Source of the DNA: Crossiella cryophila
GTDB lineage: Bacteria > Actinomycetota > Actinomycetes > Mycobacteriales > Pseudonocardiaceae
Length of the DNA: 64,000 nucleotides
NCBI RefSeq assembly: GCF_014204915.1
Contig: NZ_JACHMH010000001.1
Span: forward strand, 2,418,001 to 2,482,000
Reading direction: 5' to 3'
This document shows positions 51,809-61,054 of the stretch, piece after piece. How positions within the stretch are numbered: the first letter of the stretch is position 1; each line of letters begins with the position of its first letter. The notes beneath the pieces are model-generated. The model searched no databases. It was not told the origin of the DNA and was given only the letters and a program-made list of their open reading frames with translations. A program made the translations under genes and the position numbers.

Positions 51809-51959
51809 CGGTTCCCCCATCCCCGTCAGCCTGGAGAGGACACACCACATCCCGGGCGCGCAGACCGCAACCTGCCGCCGCCCTAGCCTCCCAACCGCAA
51901 CGGTCTGCGTGCCCGGGATGTGGTTTGGTATCGGAAGGCTGACGGGGATGGGGGAACCG
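51809..51959. repeat. Two-tier inverted repeat 1
   Basis: Outer arms 51809-51832 and 51936-51959 are a perfect 24-bp inverted repeat. Inner arms 51844-51867 and 51901-51924 match in 23 of 24 (the odd pair is G-T). Between tiers are 11 unpaired bases on each side. The 33-base loop contains a 20-base core (51875-51894) that recurs inverted in repeat 2. No transposase or target duplication is seen. Confidence 0.9.
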
Positions 51960-52228
51960 TACGAGCACTGCTCTTGCTCTTCGTCTTTGCTCTTGTTTTT
52001 GACTTTCCCCCCCATCCTTTGATTCCTGCCCGTCCGGCGAGGACGATCTTGATCGTCGCTCGGGTACCTCAGCAACAGAGGCCAACAACGCAAAGATCAA
52101 AAGCGAAAAAGATGGCCTCGCCGGCCGGGCAGACCACCGGAGGGGGGAGGGCAAGTCAAGAGCCGGGCAAGCAGGTTGCGGGGCATGGGTTTGTGTTGCC
52201 GACTTGAGAACCAGCGTGGCTCCGAGGG

Positions 52229-52381
52229 CTCGTGTGTTCTCCGCACGGCCTTCCGCAAGCCAACCACACCCCGAGGAGCGGCCCCCGTCGCGTTTGGGAG
52301 GCTAGGGCGGCGGTTTGTGTTGCAGGGGCCGCTCCTCGGGGTGTGGTCAGCAAGCTCCAGGCCGTACGGAGAACACGCGAG
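52229..52381. repeat. Two-tier inverted repeat 2
   Basis: Outer arms 52229-52251 and 52359-52381 match in 21 of 23. Inner arms 52263-52285 and 52325-52347 are a perfect 23-bp inverted repeat. Each side has an 11-base internal loop, exactly as in repeat 1. The loop core 52294-52313 is identical to the reverse complement of the repeat 1 core, while most arm sequence differs, so structure is conserved more than sequence. Confidence 0.9.
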
Positions 52382-52470
52382 AACCCTCGTCGTGGGGTTT
52401 TCACCCCCAACCCCACACCCCAACCCCCGGCCTGCGGCCGTACAACAACCGCCAACGACCCGTCCCACAA

Positions 52471-52524
52471 CGGCCAACACTCCGTACAAGAACGGCCAAC
52501 ACTCTGTACGACAACGGCCAACAC
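52471..52524. repeat. 22-bp-period repeat array, copy B
   Basis: Three direct copies of CGGCCAACAC (52471, 52493, 52515) spaced 22 bp, with spacers TCCGTACAAGAA and TCTGTACGACAA, and a degenerate unit one period earlier at 52449. The same unit as copies A and C, but without the inverted half. Confidence 0.8.
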
Positions 52525-53071
52525 GCGCGGGAAGGTTGCAACCCCACGCCCGGAGGGATTGCCGTTGTCGCAAGCCCGGCTCGCCCCCGGGCCGTAATCC
52601 CCATCCACGCCACGGGCAACAGACCCCGGCCGACTTTGGACCACAAGCCTCGCCGCTTCCGGACAACAAACCCCAGCCGACCTTGGGTCACCACCCCTGC
52701 CGTTTCCGGGTAGCGGACCCCGGCCCCCTTGGACCACAAGCCCCGGCCATCTCCGGGCAGTGGCCCCCGGCCACCCCGGGCCACAAGCCCACCGCCCCGA
52801 ACCGCGCCCTTGGAAGCGATCACCGCCTGCAAGCCCCGCCCGCGCCGCCTGCAAGCCCCGCCCGCAAGCCCCGCCCGCACGGCCTCCCGACTCCTGCCCC
52901 CCCCGCCCAGCCCCCCGGCGATCGGTCGCCCGCCCCACCCTCCAACCATCGTCGCCACCCAACCGAGTGGACTCCGCGCCCCCCACTTGCCACCCCCCGC
53001 CCCCCGCTGTATTCCTGCCACCACCCCGACCCCCGCGGGCACCACCACACCTCCTGCCGCAAGGACGCGGA

Positions 53072-53971
53072 ATGTCCTCCTCTGATCTGGCGCGCCGGGC
53101 TTTCCTTGCCCGCATTGGCGTCCTGGGCGCGGTCACCGGAGCGGGGGTGCTGCTGCCACCCGCCTTGGCCGCGGCCCCCGTCGCCACTGCCGCCGCCCCA
53201 CCACTGCCCATCCTCGTCGACCTGCTCCGCCCCATCCTCGCCGAGCTGGCCCGCGACACCCTCAACGGCCTGACCACCTTCGTAGTCCCCGGCCCGGACA
53301 ACTACTCCCGCGCTCAAGGCACCCCGGTATCAAGCCCCGGTGCGCTGGAAATGGGTGCGACCGACTTCATGATCGAGGCACTCGATCACTTCGTGCCGTT
53401 CCCGGATCAGCTCGCGAAACCGCTTTCCACGGCCTTCGTCACCGCGCTCGCCGACACCGGGATCAAGCTCCCGGACAGTCTGCTCGGGCTGATCGACCTT
53501 CAAGTGTCCACATTGGACAAGGCGCTGGCGATCGTGCTCCAGAACGACGAGTCGCTGCCGCTGTCCCTGGTGATCGCGCTGCTACTCAACCTGCTCGCGA
53601 CGCAGGTGAATCCGTTGGCGCTCAACGGGGTCTTTCTGTCGCCGTTCGCCCGGCTGTCCTTCGCGGACAAGGCTCGGGCGTTCGAGTTGCTGGAAGGGCC
53701 GGACGCGGATCTGGTCGCGTTGCTGGATGGGAATCTGCCGCAGCCGTTGCGGGGGAGTGTTTCCGGGTTGTTGAAGTTCGTGGGTGGGGCGCTGTTGGAG
53801 TTTCCCGCTTTTGGCGCGTTCTCCGAGTGGAAGGTCTTTGACAAGAAGACGCGGAAGCTCAAGTCACGGCCTGCCGGCTGGCAGCTGACGGGGTACCAGC
53901 CCGCCGGGCCGGTCGAGGGCTGGGACGACTTCCGTGGCTACTACCAGGGCCGAACCTCGGTGGAGGACTGA
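53072..53971 (+). CDS. Tat-exported protein, probable dehydrogenase partner subunit
   Basis: A 299-residue protein with a twin-arginine signal (LARRAFLARIGVLG, residues 6-19) followed by a hydrophobic, Ala-rich segment. The mature part resembles the small subunit (gluconate 2-dehydrogenase subunit 3-like) that accompanies GMC dehydrogenases, but the match is judged from context and general pattern. Its stop overlaps the GMC start by one base (TGATG). It would carry its folded partner across the membrane by hitch-hiking, since the GMC protein has no signal of its own. ATG 53072 is preceded by AAGGA. Confidence 0.75.
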   Translation: MSSSDLARRAFLARIGVLGAVTGAGVLLPPALAAAPVATAAAPPLPILVDLLRPILAELARDTLNGLTTFVVPGPDNYSRAQGTPVSSPGALEMGATDFMIEALDHFVPFPDQLAKPLSTAFVTALADTGIKLPDSLLGLIDLQVSTLDKALAIVLQNDESLPLSLVIALLLNLLATQVNPLALNGVFLSPFARLSFADKARAFELLEGPDADLVALLDGNLPQPLRGSVSGLLKFVGGALLEFPAFGAFSEWKVFDKKTRKLKSRPAGWQLTGYQPAGPVEGWDDFRGYYQGRTSVED

Positions 53972-55743
53972 TGCGCGACGTCATCGTGATCGGCGCCGGT
54001 GGCGGTGGACCGGTTGTGGCCGCTGAACTGGCCGGGCGTGGGCTGGACGTGCTGCTGCTGGAGGCGGGGCCTCGGCACGCCAAGCCGCGGGAAGAGTGGA
54101 CGCACTTCGAGAACGACGCCAACAACCCGCTCACCGGCTACCTGCGCTTCGGGCCGCAATCCCGGGACAAGCCAGCCTGGTTCCGGGAAACGCCGCAGAA
54201 CTCCTTCCTCTGGCAGCTCTCCGGCGTCGGCGGCACCACCCAGCACTACTACGGCAACTGCCCGCGCGCCTACCCCGGCGTGTTCGCCGGTTACGACGGC
54301 GCGGACGCGGCCAACTACGACGTCGAGCACCGCTTTCCCTTCGGCTACAAGGATCTCGTCCCCTACTACGAGTGGGTCGAGGCCACCCTGCCGGTGCAGA
54401 CCGCGGCCATGGGACTCAAGGAGGAGACCTTCTTCCGTGGGTGCGAGACCATGGACATCCCGGTGCAGAAGACCAAAACCACCCTGGGCGCCTCCTACCG
54501 GCCGCAGGAGAACGCGATCCTGCAACCCGGGGGCACCGCGGGCCGGACCACCGACGCGTCCAAGCTGACCTTCCCGATGGCCACCGGCTGCACCTTCTGC
54601 GGCTACTGCTTCCAGGGCTGCATGCAGCCCGCGCGGGCGCCGCGCAACCAGTTCGCCAAGCGCTCCACCGACAACAGCTACGTCCCGCTGGCCATCACCG
54701 CCCCGGCGGTCCGGCCATCGGCCAAGGCCGCCACGCTGATCGCGGACGCCTTCGTCACCAGGGTGCACACCGAACGCCGGGGCTCCGCGCTCACCGCCAC
54801 CGGGGTCACCTGGCGTACCGGCTCCGGCCAGGAACACCGCGAGGACGCCAAGGTCGTGGTGATGGCCGCCGGGTGCACCGAGACCCCTCGGCTGTGGCTC
54901 AACAGCGGGCTGCCCAACCCCAACGGCTGGGTTGGCCGCGGCTACACCGACCACCACTTCGACTGGGTGATCGGGCAGTTCGACCGGGACACCGACTCCA
55001 CCAAGGGCGTGGGCTCCTCCGCGCGCTGCGAGTTCCCCGGCTACGGCGGCCTGGAGAACGTCGGCCTGCCGCCCGCCCTGCAGGCCTTCAGCATGACCCT
55101 GAGTGACAGCGGCATCCGCGGTCGCTACGGCAACGGCCGCGGCGCCACCGGACCATGGGACGGACCGGCGGGCCGGCTCATCGGGCCGGAACTCAAGGAG
55201 GTCCTCGCCGGCGGGATCAACCGGCTGCTCAACGTGCTGGTGATCACCGACGACGACGTGGAGGCGCAGAACCGGGTGGTGCCCTCGGTGCTGCCCGCCG
55301 ATGAGCACGGGCCGATCGCCAAGGTCGAGTTCCGTCAGCGTCAGCGCACCGCCCGCACCCAGCGCAACCGCGAGTACCTGGCCAAACGCGCCACCCAGCT
55401 GCTCCGCGGCGCGGGCGCCAAGCGGGTGTTCCGGATCGACTGGGCGCCGCTGATCCTGCACGTGCAGTCCACCATGCGGATGGGCCTGTCCGAGCAGAAC
55501 AGCGTCACCACCCCGACCGGGGAGTCCAGGGCCGTCCGCGGGCTCTACATCGCGGACAACTCGGCGCTGGCCAACGCCCTCGGCGGGCCCAACCCGACGC
55601 TGACCACCCAGGCCGTGGCCACCCGCACCGCCGAGCACATCTTCCAGACCCACTTCGGCGGGTCGCCGTGGGTGCGCGCCGAAGCGCCGATCGTGTCCAC
55701 CGACCACCGGATCAGCCAGGCGCTTGGCCGCCTCGGCCTGTGA
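53971..55743 (+). CDS. GMC-type FAD dehydrogenase with a four-cysteine motif
   Basis: A 590-residue GMC oxidoreductase: FAD motif VIGAGGGGPVVAAELAGRG, GVGGTTQHYYGN, and a C-terminal ADNSALANALGGPNPTLT ending. The active-site region has HVQSTMRMG. Residues 207-217 read CTFCGYCFQGC (Cys207, 210, 213, 217), a CxxCxxCxxxC arrangement that could hold an iron-sulfur cluster, which favours electron transfer to a partner over oxygen use. No signal peptide; export with the Tat subunit is inferred. Substrate (alcohol, polyol or sterol) unknown. Confidence 0.88.
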   Translation: MRDVIVIGAGGGGPVVAAELAGRGLDVLLLEAGPRHAKPREEWTHFENDANNPLTGYLRFGPQSRDKPAWFRETPQNSFLWQLSGVGGTTQHYYGNCPRAYPGVFAGYDGADAANYDVEHRFPFGYKDLVPYYEWVEATLPVQTAAMGLKEETFFRGCETMDIPVQKTKTTLGASYRPQENAILQPGGTAGRTTDASKLTFPMATGCTFCGYCFQGCMQPARAPRNQFAKRSTDNSYVPLAITAPAVRPSAKAATLIADAFVTRVHTERRGSALTATGVTWRTGSGQEHREDAKVVVMAAGCTETPRLWLNSGLPNPNGWVGRGYTDHHFDWVIGQFDRDTDSTKGVGSSARCEFPGYGGLENVGLPPALQAFSMTLSDSGIRGRYGNGRGATGPWDGPAGRLIGPELKEVLAGGINRLLNVLVITDDDVEAQNRVVPSVLPADEHGPIAKVEFRQRQRTARTQRNREYLAKRATQLLRGAGAKRVFRIDWAPLILHVQSTMRMGLSEQNSVTTPTGESRAVRGLYIADNSALANALGGPNPTLTTQAVATRTAEHIFQTHFGGSPWVRAEAPIVSTDHRISQALGRLGL

Positions 55744-55749
55744 CGGCAC

Positions 55750-55782
55750 CCGGTCCACGGCCTGCCAAGGGCCGTGGACCGG
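55750..55782 (+). terminator. Hairpin terminator after the GMC gene
   Basis: A perfect 13-bp stem (55750-55762 with 55770-55782, 7-nt loop), 7 bp after the GMC stop and 33 bp before the TPR gene start. Confidence 0.75.
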
Positions 55783-55814
55783 GGTCACCCGGGGCACGTG
55801 GAAGACTGCACACC

Positions 55815-56756
55815 GTGACCGATGCGCCCGAGGCGTTGTGCCGCCAGGCCGCGGCCTACCTCCAGCACGACAAGCCCAAGCGCGCCCTGGAAGCAGCCCG
55901 GCGCGCCGCCGAACTCAACCGCGACGACGAGGCCCCGCACCGGCTGGCCAGCCTCGCGCTGACCGAACTGGGCAGGCACCCGGAAGCCGTGGCCGCCGCG
56001 CGTGAGGCGGTCCGGCTGGCCCCGGCGGACTGGCGCGGCCAGATCGCGCTGGCCGAGGCGCTCGGCGCGGGCGGCGCCATGCTCGACCCGCAGCGCCCCG
56101 AAGGCCACCAGGCGGTGGCCGCGGCCCGGCGCGCGGTGGAGCTGAACCCGGCCGAACCCCGCTGCTTCGAGGTGCTCGGCGACATCGCGCTGCGAGCCAG
56201 GCGCTGGGACATCGCCGAACAGGCCTACCAGGCCGCGCTCCGGCTCGACCCCGGCAACCAGCACGCCAAGCTCAACCTCGCCCTGGTCCGCGAACGCGCC
56301 GCCGCCCCGGCCCCGCCCCCACCCGTCGGCGGCCAGCTCCCCGCGGCCGAACCACCGCCGCCCCCGGCCAACGTGGTCGCGGCCGTGCTGTGGCCGACCG
56401 TGCGCACCCTGACGCTGGTACTCAGCCTCGGCTCGCTCGCGCTGATCATCGGCGGCCTGCCCGAGCCCGGCCGCGGCCACGTCTGGCTCGGCGTGCTGCT
56501 CCTGGCCGCGACCGGCGTGCTGGCCGCCCGCCCGGTGCGCAGGCTGCCGTCCTCCGCGCGGCGGAAGCTGGTTCGAATCCTCGGAACCCAACCACGCCTC
56601 GGACTGACCGTGTTCGCGCTCTCACTGGGTGTGTTGTGCCTGTTGGTCTGGACCATTATCTCGCTGTTCCAGCCCGGTGACCTGCAACTTCCCGTGCTGA
56701 CCTGTCTGAGCAGTGCGGTCGCGGTAGTGCTCGCCAGGCTGCGCCGCGGCTACTAA
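55815..56756 (+). CDS. TPR-repeat membrane protein
   Basis: A 313-residue protein starting at GTG 55815. Residues 5-165 contain about four TPR units (PKRALEAARRAAELNRDDE, HPEAVAAAREAVRLAPAD, WDIAEQAYQAALRLDPGN). A Pro/Ala-rich linker follows, then three to four transmembrane helices. A cytoplasmic scaffold tethered to the membrane is likely; partners unknown. It converges on the 56947 gene across a 190-bp gap holding two short direct repeats (GGGCTCATCC). Confidence 0.85.
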   Translation: MTDAPEALCRQAAAYLQHDKPKRALEAARRAAELNRDDEAPHRLASLALTELGRHPEAVAAAREAVRLAPADWRGQIALAEALGAGGAMLDPQRPEGHQAVAAARRAVELNPAEPRCFEVLGDIALRARRWDIAEQAYQAALRLDPGNQHAKLNLALVRERAAAPAPPPPVGGQLPAAEPPPPPANVVAAVLWPTVRTLTLVLSLGSLALIIGGLPEPGRGHVWLGVLLLAATGVLAARPVRRLPSSARRKLVRILGTQPRLGLTVFALSLGVLCLLVWTIISLFQPGDLQLPVLTCLSSAVAVVLARLRRGY

Positions 56757-56946
56757 ACGCGGTCGTTTCGTTATTGGGCTCATCCCTCGGAGGGACTATT
56801 CGGCGTTTGGGCTCATCCTGAAGCGGTTAAGCCGCATCGGGGACTGGTACTTGCGACAGACGACTTTGCCGCGATGCTGGCCGATACTTGCTCGGGCACC
56901 TCGATCACCAACTCACTCCCGGGGAGGCGTGCGTGCACCTGATCCA

Positions 56947-57513
56947 TCAGCTCCCGGCCCGGTCCGCCCCCGCGGGCGCGGCGGGCTCGTCCCTGCGGGC
57001 GAAGCTGATCACGCCGTCCACCAGCACGATCAAGGTCCAGATGAGCAGCGGGGCGTGCAGCGCCTGGGTCCGGGCCGGATCGCCGGTCAGCAGGATCGCG
57101 CCGCCCATCAGCGTGGCCAGCACCAGGTACATGCGCAGCAGCCGGAACCAGGCCCGCCGTTCCCGTTGGGAGCGCGGCAGTTCCTTCTCCATGTCCTGGA
57201 ACACCGGCACCGGCTGTTGACGCTTGCGCGCGTACCTGGCCTGGAACCAGCGGTCCAGCTTGCCGATGTGCCGCTTGCCGTAGGCCAGGGAGTAGCCGAG
57301 GTAGATCGCGGCCAGCGAGTGCGCCAGGTTCGCGGTCCCGCCACTGAGCAGATCCCAGCTCGCGACCGCCAGCAGCACCAGGTCCACCAGCGGCGTCAGC
57401 AGCAGCACGACGGTGGACAACCGCGGCATCCGCAATCCGTAGCGCACGAACAGACCGGCGAACAGAACCGCCCAGAAGGCGAATTCGCAGGCGATGATGA
57501 CAACGTACAACAC
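56947..57513 (-). CDS. Multi-pass membrane protein, unknown
   Basis: A 188-residue protein with about four or five transmembrane helices (residues 5-25, 33-55, 63-80, 128-146, 155-175) and a basic, Gln/Arg-rich cytoplasmic loop between. The N-terminus MLYVVIIACEFAFWAVLFAGL lacks a cleavable signal. No family recognised beyond a general resemblance to small actinobacterial integral membrane proteins. Confidence 0.75.
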   Translation of the reverse strand: MLYVVIIACEFAFWAVLFAGLFVRYGLRMPRLSTVVLLLTPLVDLVLLAVASWDLLSGGTANLAHSLAAIYLGYSLAYGKRHIGKLDRWFQARYARKRQQPVPVFQDMEKELPRSQRERRAWFRLLRMYLVLATLMGGAILLTGDPARTQALHAPLLIWTLIVLVDGVISFARRDEPAAPAGADRAGS

Positions 57514-58285
57514 GGGTTTGTCTCCTGGTGCGTGGCCGGTTTGTGCTGCTTACCAGGCGATTCAAGCACGGCGGCGGCCAGGAGTGGCCGAAGTTGAGTC
57601 CAGGGGTGTATAAGCACGCTACCTGCGTCGATCGGGACTGGTCCCGGGCACTGACTGGAGGATGACCTCCATATCACCCCCAGGTAGTCCTCCGGAGCTA
57701 TTAGCTGCGATCCGCACTGGACTCGGCGGCGGCTGCGTGAGAACGTTCCCGTGGCCGGGTTGTCCGGTATTGACCCCCAGCTATACCGGACCCCGGCCAC
57801 CCGAAGTAGCAGGCACGACGACGTCTGTCCAGGCATTTACGCAGGTCAGCCGGGCAAGTCCGCAGTTTTGACGTTTTTCTGCCAGTGGAGTGAATAGTCA
57901 CACCAATCTCGCAGGCGGAAATTTTTGCCAGGGCAAGTGTACGGAAACGTTATAGGGCGGCTCATGTTTTCTTTGACATTCCCATGACGTTGACCCCAGG
58001 ACAACCGATCGCGCTCCGTGTATTTACGTTGTCACGCAGCGTTAATTGCTTTGAAATTATTGATGTGGACTGCCTTGAACGTGGGTAATGCGACCTGATC
58101 GGAGCATGGTTCGTGCTCCGTTCGCCCCAACTTTTTGAAGTGGCCCCCGGTTCGTGTAGTTCCGTCGTTAGGCTGGCTATCGAAGCATCTGGGGTGGGTG
58201 CCAGTAACTGTGCTGAACAGTCCTGTGGGCGAGTGCGCATCGCGCCCGCCGTTCACATCGGCGACACGGGACAACGGGGATCTCG
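57514..58285. other. 772-bp intergenic region with AT-richer second half
   Basis: It separates the divergent 56947 and 58286 genes. No gene is convincing. It contains GGAGGATGACCTCC (a 5-bp-arm dyad near 57657), the shared 17-mer (57891-57907), and AGTGTAC plus TAGGGCGGCT (about 57935-57963), which also occur before the SARP gene. From about 57840 to 58190 the GC content drops, as in a regulatory region for the downstream operon. Confidence 0.5.
57891..57907. promoter_or_regulatory. 17-mer shared (inverted) with 5110-5126
   Basis: The exact reverse complement of bases 5110-5126. Here GTGAATAGTCAC (57890-57901) is a 10/12 dyad. It lies 379 bp before the ligase-dehydrogenase start, so it might equally serve a divergent or unrecognised transcript. 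Confidence 0.4.
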
Positions 58286-61054
58286 ATGGTCCCGGCGACG
58301 GGTGGCGACGTCGTGGTGGCGATGGCTGTGGTGACGTGGGAGACGGCGGTGGATCCTGTGGCAGCGAGACTGGTGACGGCGAACTCGGTGCGTTCGGTGA
58401 CCGAGGTCGAGCAGGACGCGCTCCGGGTGGCGGCGGTGTTGCGGGGCAGGGGAGTGGCGCCAGGCGACCGGGTGGTGCTCAAGGCGGACAACTCCGCCGG
58501 TTACGTCACCGCGCTGCTCGCGCTGGTGCACCTGGATGTGTCGATCGTGCTGGTCGACCACCGGCAGACCCCGGAGGAAACCCTCCGGTTCGCGGGGCTG
58601 GCCAGAGCACGGTGGGCAGTGCTCCAGCCGGCCCTGCCAGCCGACGACGCGGGCGTGGGCCCGGCGGGCGCGCTCTACCTGGACGACCTGCTGGCCGAGG
58701 CCGCCGCGCGCACCGATGACGTGCTGGGCTCGCTGAGCTTCGTGGACTGGTTCTCCCGCTCCGACGCGCTGATCGCCTGGTCCTCCGGCACCACCGGGGA
58801 CCCCAAGGGCATCGTGCGCTCCGGGCACTCCTTCCTTGGCAACATCGAGCGCACCCAGCAGCGGATGGGCTACACCGAGGCCGACGTGCTGATGCCGCTG
58901 CTGCCCTTCTCCCACCAGTACGGGCTCTCGCTCGTGCTGCTCTGGTGGGTGGCCCGCTGCTCCTTCGTGGTCGCGCCCTACACCCGCCTCGACCACGCGG
59001 TCGACATGGCCGGGCGGTACCACGCGACCGTGGTGGACGCGACTCCCGCGACTTATCACACCCTGCTCAACCTGGTGCAACGCCGACCGGACTCGGCCGA
59101 GGGCCTGCGCGGGGTGCGGATGTGGTGCGTTGGCGGCGCGCCGCTGGACCGGGCGCTGGCCGACAAGTTCGTCACGGCCACCGGCCAGCCGCTGCTGGAC
59201 GGCTACGGCAGCACCGAGGTCGGCAACATCGCGCTGGCCGCGCCCGGCAACGCCATCGGCTGCGGCAAGCCCCTTGACGGGGTGGAACTGCTGATCATCA
59301 ACGAGAACGGCGTCACCGCCGCGCCGGGGGAGATCGGCGAGATCCTGGTCCGCTCCGGCGGGCTCATGCAGGGCTACCTGGCCGCCGACGGCAGCGTGGT
59401 GCCCAGGGACAACGACACCTACCGCACCAACGACATCGGTTACGCCGACGCCGAGGGCAACCTCTACGTGGTCGGCCGCAAGTTCGCCGTGCACCGGATG
59501 GGCCACACGCTCTACCCGGAGGCACTGGCCCGCAAGGCCGAGGCCGCGGGCGCGCCGATCAAGGTGGTCGCACTGGACGACGAGCGCCGCGGCAGCCAGC
59601 TGGTCTTCGTGGTGGCCGACCCCGAGCTGCGCGAGGCCCGGCACTGGCGCGAGCTGATCTGCGCCGAACTGCCGCCCTACGAGCAGCCCAACCACGTGCT
59701 GGTGATCTCGGAGTTCCCGCTCAACGCCAACGGCAAGCCCGACCCCAGGCAGCTGGAGCGACTCGTGCTGGACGCCCTGCCCACCCCGCGCAACCGGGTG
59801 GCCCAGACCACCGCGGTGGAACCGGCCGCCGACCTGAGCGCACTGCACTTCCCGGAGCGGGTGCGGGCGATCCAGGCCGTGGTGGAGTTCCTGCGCACCA
59901 ACCCGCAGCAGGTCGTCGACGTGCTCACCGAGATCTCCAACCACAAGGCGGTGCTGGAGGAGATCGAGGCGACCATCGGCACGCTGGAGGGCGCGGTCGA
60001 GGAGGTCTCGGCCTACCGGCCGGGCCAGGTCGGCAAGATGGCCGTGTTCATGTCCTCCAACGTGCTGCTCTACTCCTACGCGCTGTACCTGCTGATCCCG
60101 GCGCTGTACTCGGAGGAGATCATCTTCCGGCCGTCCGGCCAGGTGCTGGACACCACCCGCCGCCTGCACGACCTGCTCGCGCCGGTGCACCGGCTGGACG
60201 CGATCGAGCTGACCACGCTCAGCCAGCGCCAGTTCGTCGACGTGCCGGTGGCCGAGGCCGACGTGCTGGTCTTCACCGGCGCCTACCAGAACGCCGAGCA
60301 GGTCCGCTCCTACCTGCGCGAGGACCAGCTGCTGCTGTTCTTCGGCCAGGGCGTGAACCCGTTCATCGTGACCCCCGGCGCGGACCTGGACCTCGCGGTG
60401 ACCGACGCCCTGCGGATCCGGATGCTCAACTCGGGCCAGGACTGCTTCGGGCCGGACGTGTTCATGGTCAACGCCGCCGACGCGGAGCGGTTCACCGACC
60501 TGTTGGTCAAGCGGGTGGCCGACCTGCGCTACGGCAGCTACACCGACCCCGAAGCGGACTATTCTTCCCTCTGCTACGAGACCGCGCTAGAGGCTGCGGC
60601 GGACTACCTGCGGATCAACAGAGAACACATCGTGCACGGCGGCCGGGTGGACTTCCGGTCCCGGCATGTCGAGCCCACGGTGCTCGTGCGCAGGTACAAC
60701 AAGAAGATGCCCATCGAGGAGACGTTCTCGCCCATCTTCAACCTGGTGGTGTACGAGAACTCGCAGCAGCTCCGGTCCTTCATCAACTCGCCGATCGTGA
60801 ACGAACGGGCGATGGCCGCGATGATCTACGGCGACGACCAGGCGGCTGCCGAACTGCTGGCCAAGCGGCACGCGGTGTGCGCCAACATGACGATCTTCGA
60901 GGTGGAGAACGGCAACAAGCCGTTCGGCGGCCACGGCGTGGCTGCCAACTACATCGCCTACCGGGGTGAGCGGCACGCCGAACCGATCCTGATCTCCAAG
61001 GCGGTCGCCGAGCACCTCCCCGCAGCCCAGCAGAGCAGGATGGCCAACGCATGA
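58286..61054 (+). CDS. Adenylating ligase fused to aldehyde dehydrogenase
   Basis: A 922-residue fusion. Residues 1-505 are an ANL-type acid:AMP/CoA ligase (WSSGTTGDPKGI, DGYGSTEVGN, terminal NANGKPDPRQ with the catalytic Lys). Residues 540-915 are an aldehyde dehydrogenase fold with the nucleophile Cys720 in NSGQDCFGPD; the usual general-base Glu in ELGG is missing (FFGQGVNP), as in acylating dehydrogenases. There is no carrier domain. A reasonable reading is ATP-driven activation of an acid followed by reduction to the aldehyde, analogous to carboxylic acid reductase but with different parts. ATG 58286 follows GGGGA. It overlaps the ThDP enzyme gene by 4 bp (ATGA). Confidence 0.8.
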   Translation: MVPATGGDVVVAMAVVTWETAVDPVAARLVTANSVRSVTEVEQDALRVAAVLRGRGVAPGDRVVLKADNSAGYVTALLALVHLDVSIVLVDHRQTPEETLRFAGLARARWAVLQPALPADDAGVGPAGALYLDDLLAEAAARTDDVLGSLSFVDWFSRSDALIAWSSGTTGDPKGIVRSGHSFLGNIERTQQRMGYTEADVLMPLLPFSHQYGLSLVLLWWVARCSFVVAPYTRLDHAVDMAGRYHATVVDATPATYHTLLNLVQRRPDSAEGLRGVRMWCVGGAPLDRALADKFVTATGQPLLDGYGSTEVGNIALAAPGNAIGCGKPLDGVELLIINENGVTAAPGEIGEILVRSGGLMQGYLAADGSVVPRDNDTYRTNDIGYADAEGNLYVVGRKFAVHRMGHTLYPEALARKAEAAGAPIKVVALDDERRGSQLVFVVADPELREARHWRELICAELPPYEQPNHVLVISEFPLNANGKPDPRQLERLVLDALPTPRNRVAQTTAVEPAADLSALHFPERVRAIQAVVEFLRTNPQQVVDVLTEISNHKAVLEEIEATIGTLEGAVEEVSAYRPGQVGKMAVFMSSNVLLYSYALYLLIPALYSEEIIFRPSGQVLDTTRRLHDLLAPVHRLDAIELTTLSQRQFVDVPVAEADVLVFTGAYQNAEQVRSYLREDQLLLFFGQGVNPFIVTPGADLDLAVTDALRIRMLNSGQDCFGPDVFMVNAADAERFTDLLVKRVADLRYGSYTDPEADYSSLCYETALEAAADYLRINREHIVHGGRVDFRSRHVEPTVLVRRYNKKMPIEETFSPIFNLVVYENSQQLRSFINSPIVNERAMAAMIYGDDQAAAELLAKRHAVCANMTIFEVENGNKPFGGHGVAANYIAYRGERHAEPILISKAVAEHLPAAQQSRMANA

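Larger units (their letters stand above)
51773..53071. other. Gene-free, repeat-rich region of 1.3 kb
   Basis: No convincing gene is present. Long open frames exist on both strands but give Pro/Arg/Ser/His-rich translations across repeats, as expected of unconstrained GC-rich DNA. It holds two related large inverted repeats (51809-51959 and 52229-52381), a copy of the 22-bp-period array (52471-52524) and, from about 52600, C-rich, A-poor simple-looking sequence with repeated phrases such as GACCACAAGCC and CAAGCCCCGCCCGC. Confidence 0.7.

Noticed and set aside
51809-52381. Insertion sequence remnants
   Set aside because: No transposase fragment and no target duplication; the repeats are internal stems with loops rather than terminal repeats around a gene.
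52156-53301. Protein-coding gene in the region before the Tat-signal gene
   Set aside because: Open frames on both strands translate through the inverted repeats and C-rich sequence; no start with ribosome site and no motif.
56776-56817. Short direct repeat GGGCTCATCC in the TPR/membrane-gene gap
   Set aside because: Two copies of 10 bases are too little to support a functional claim.
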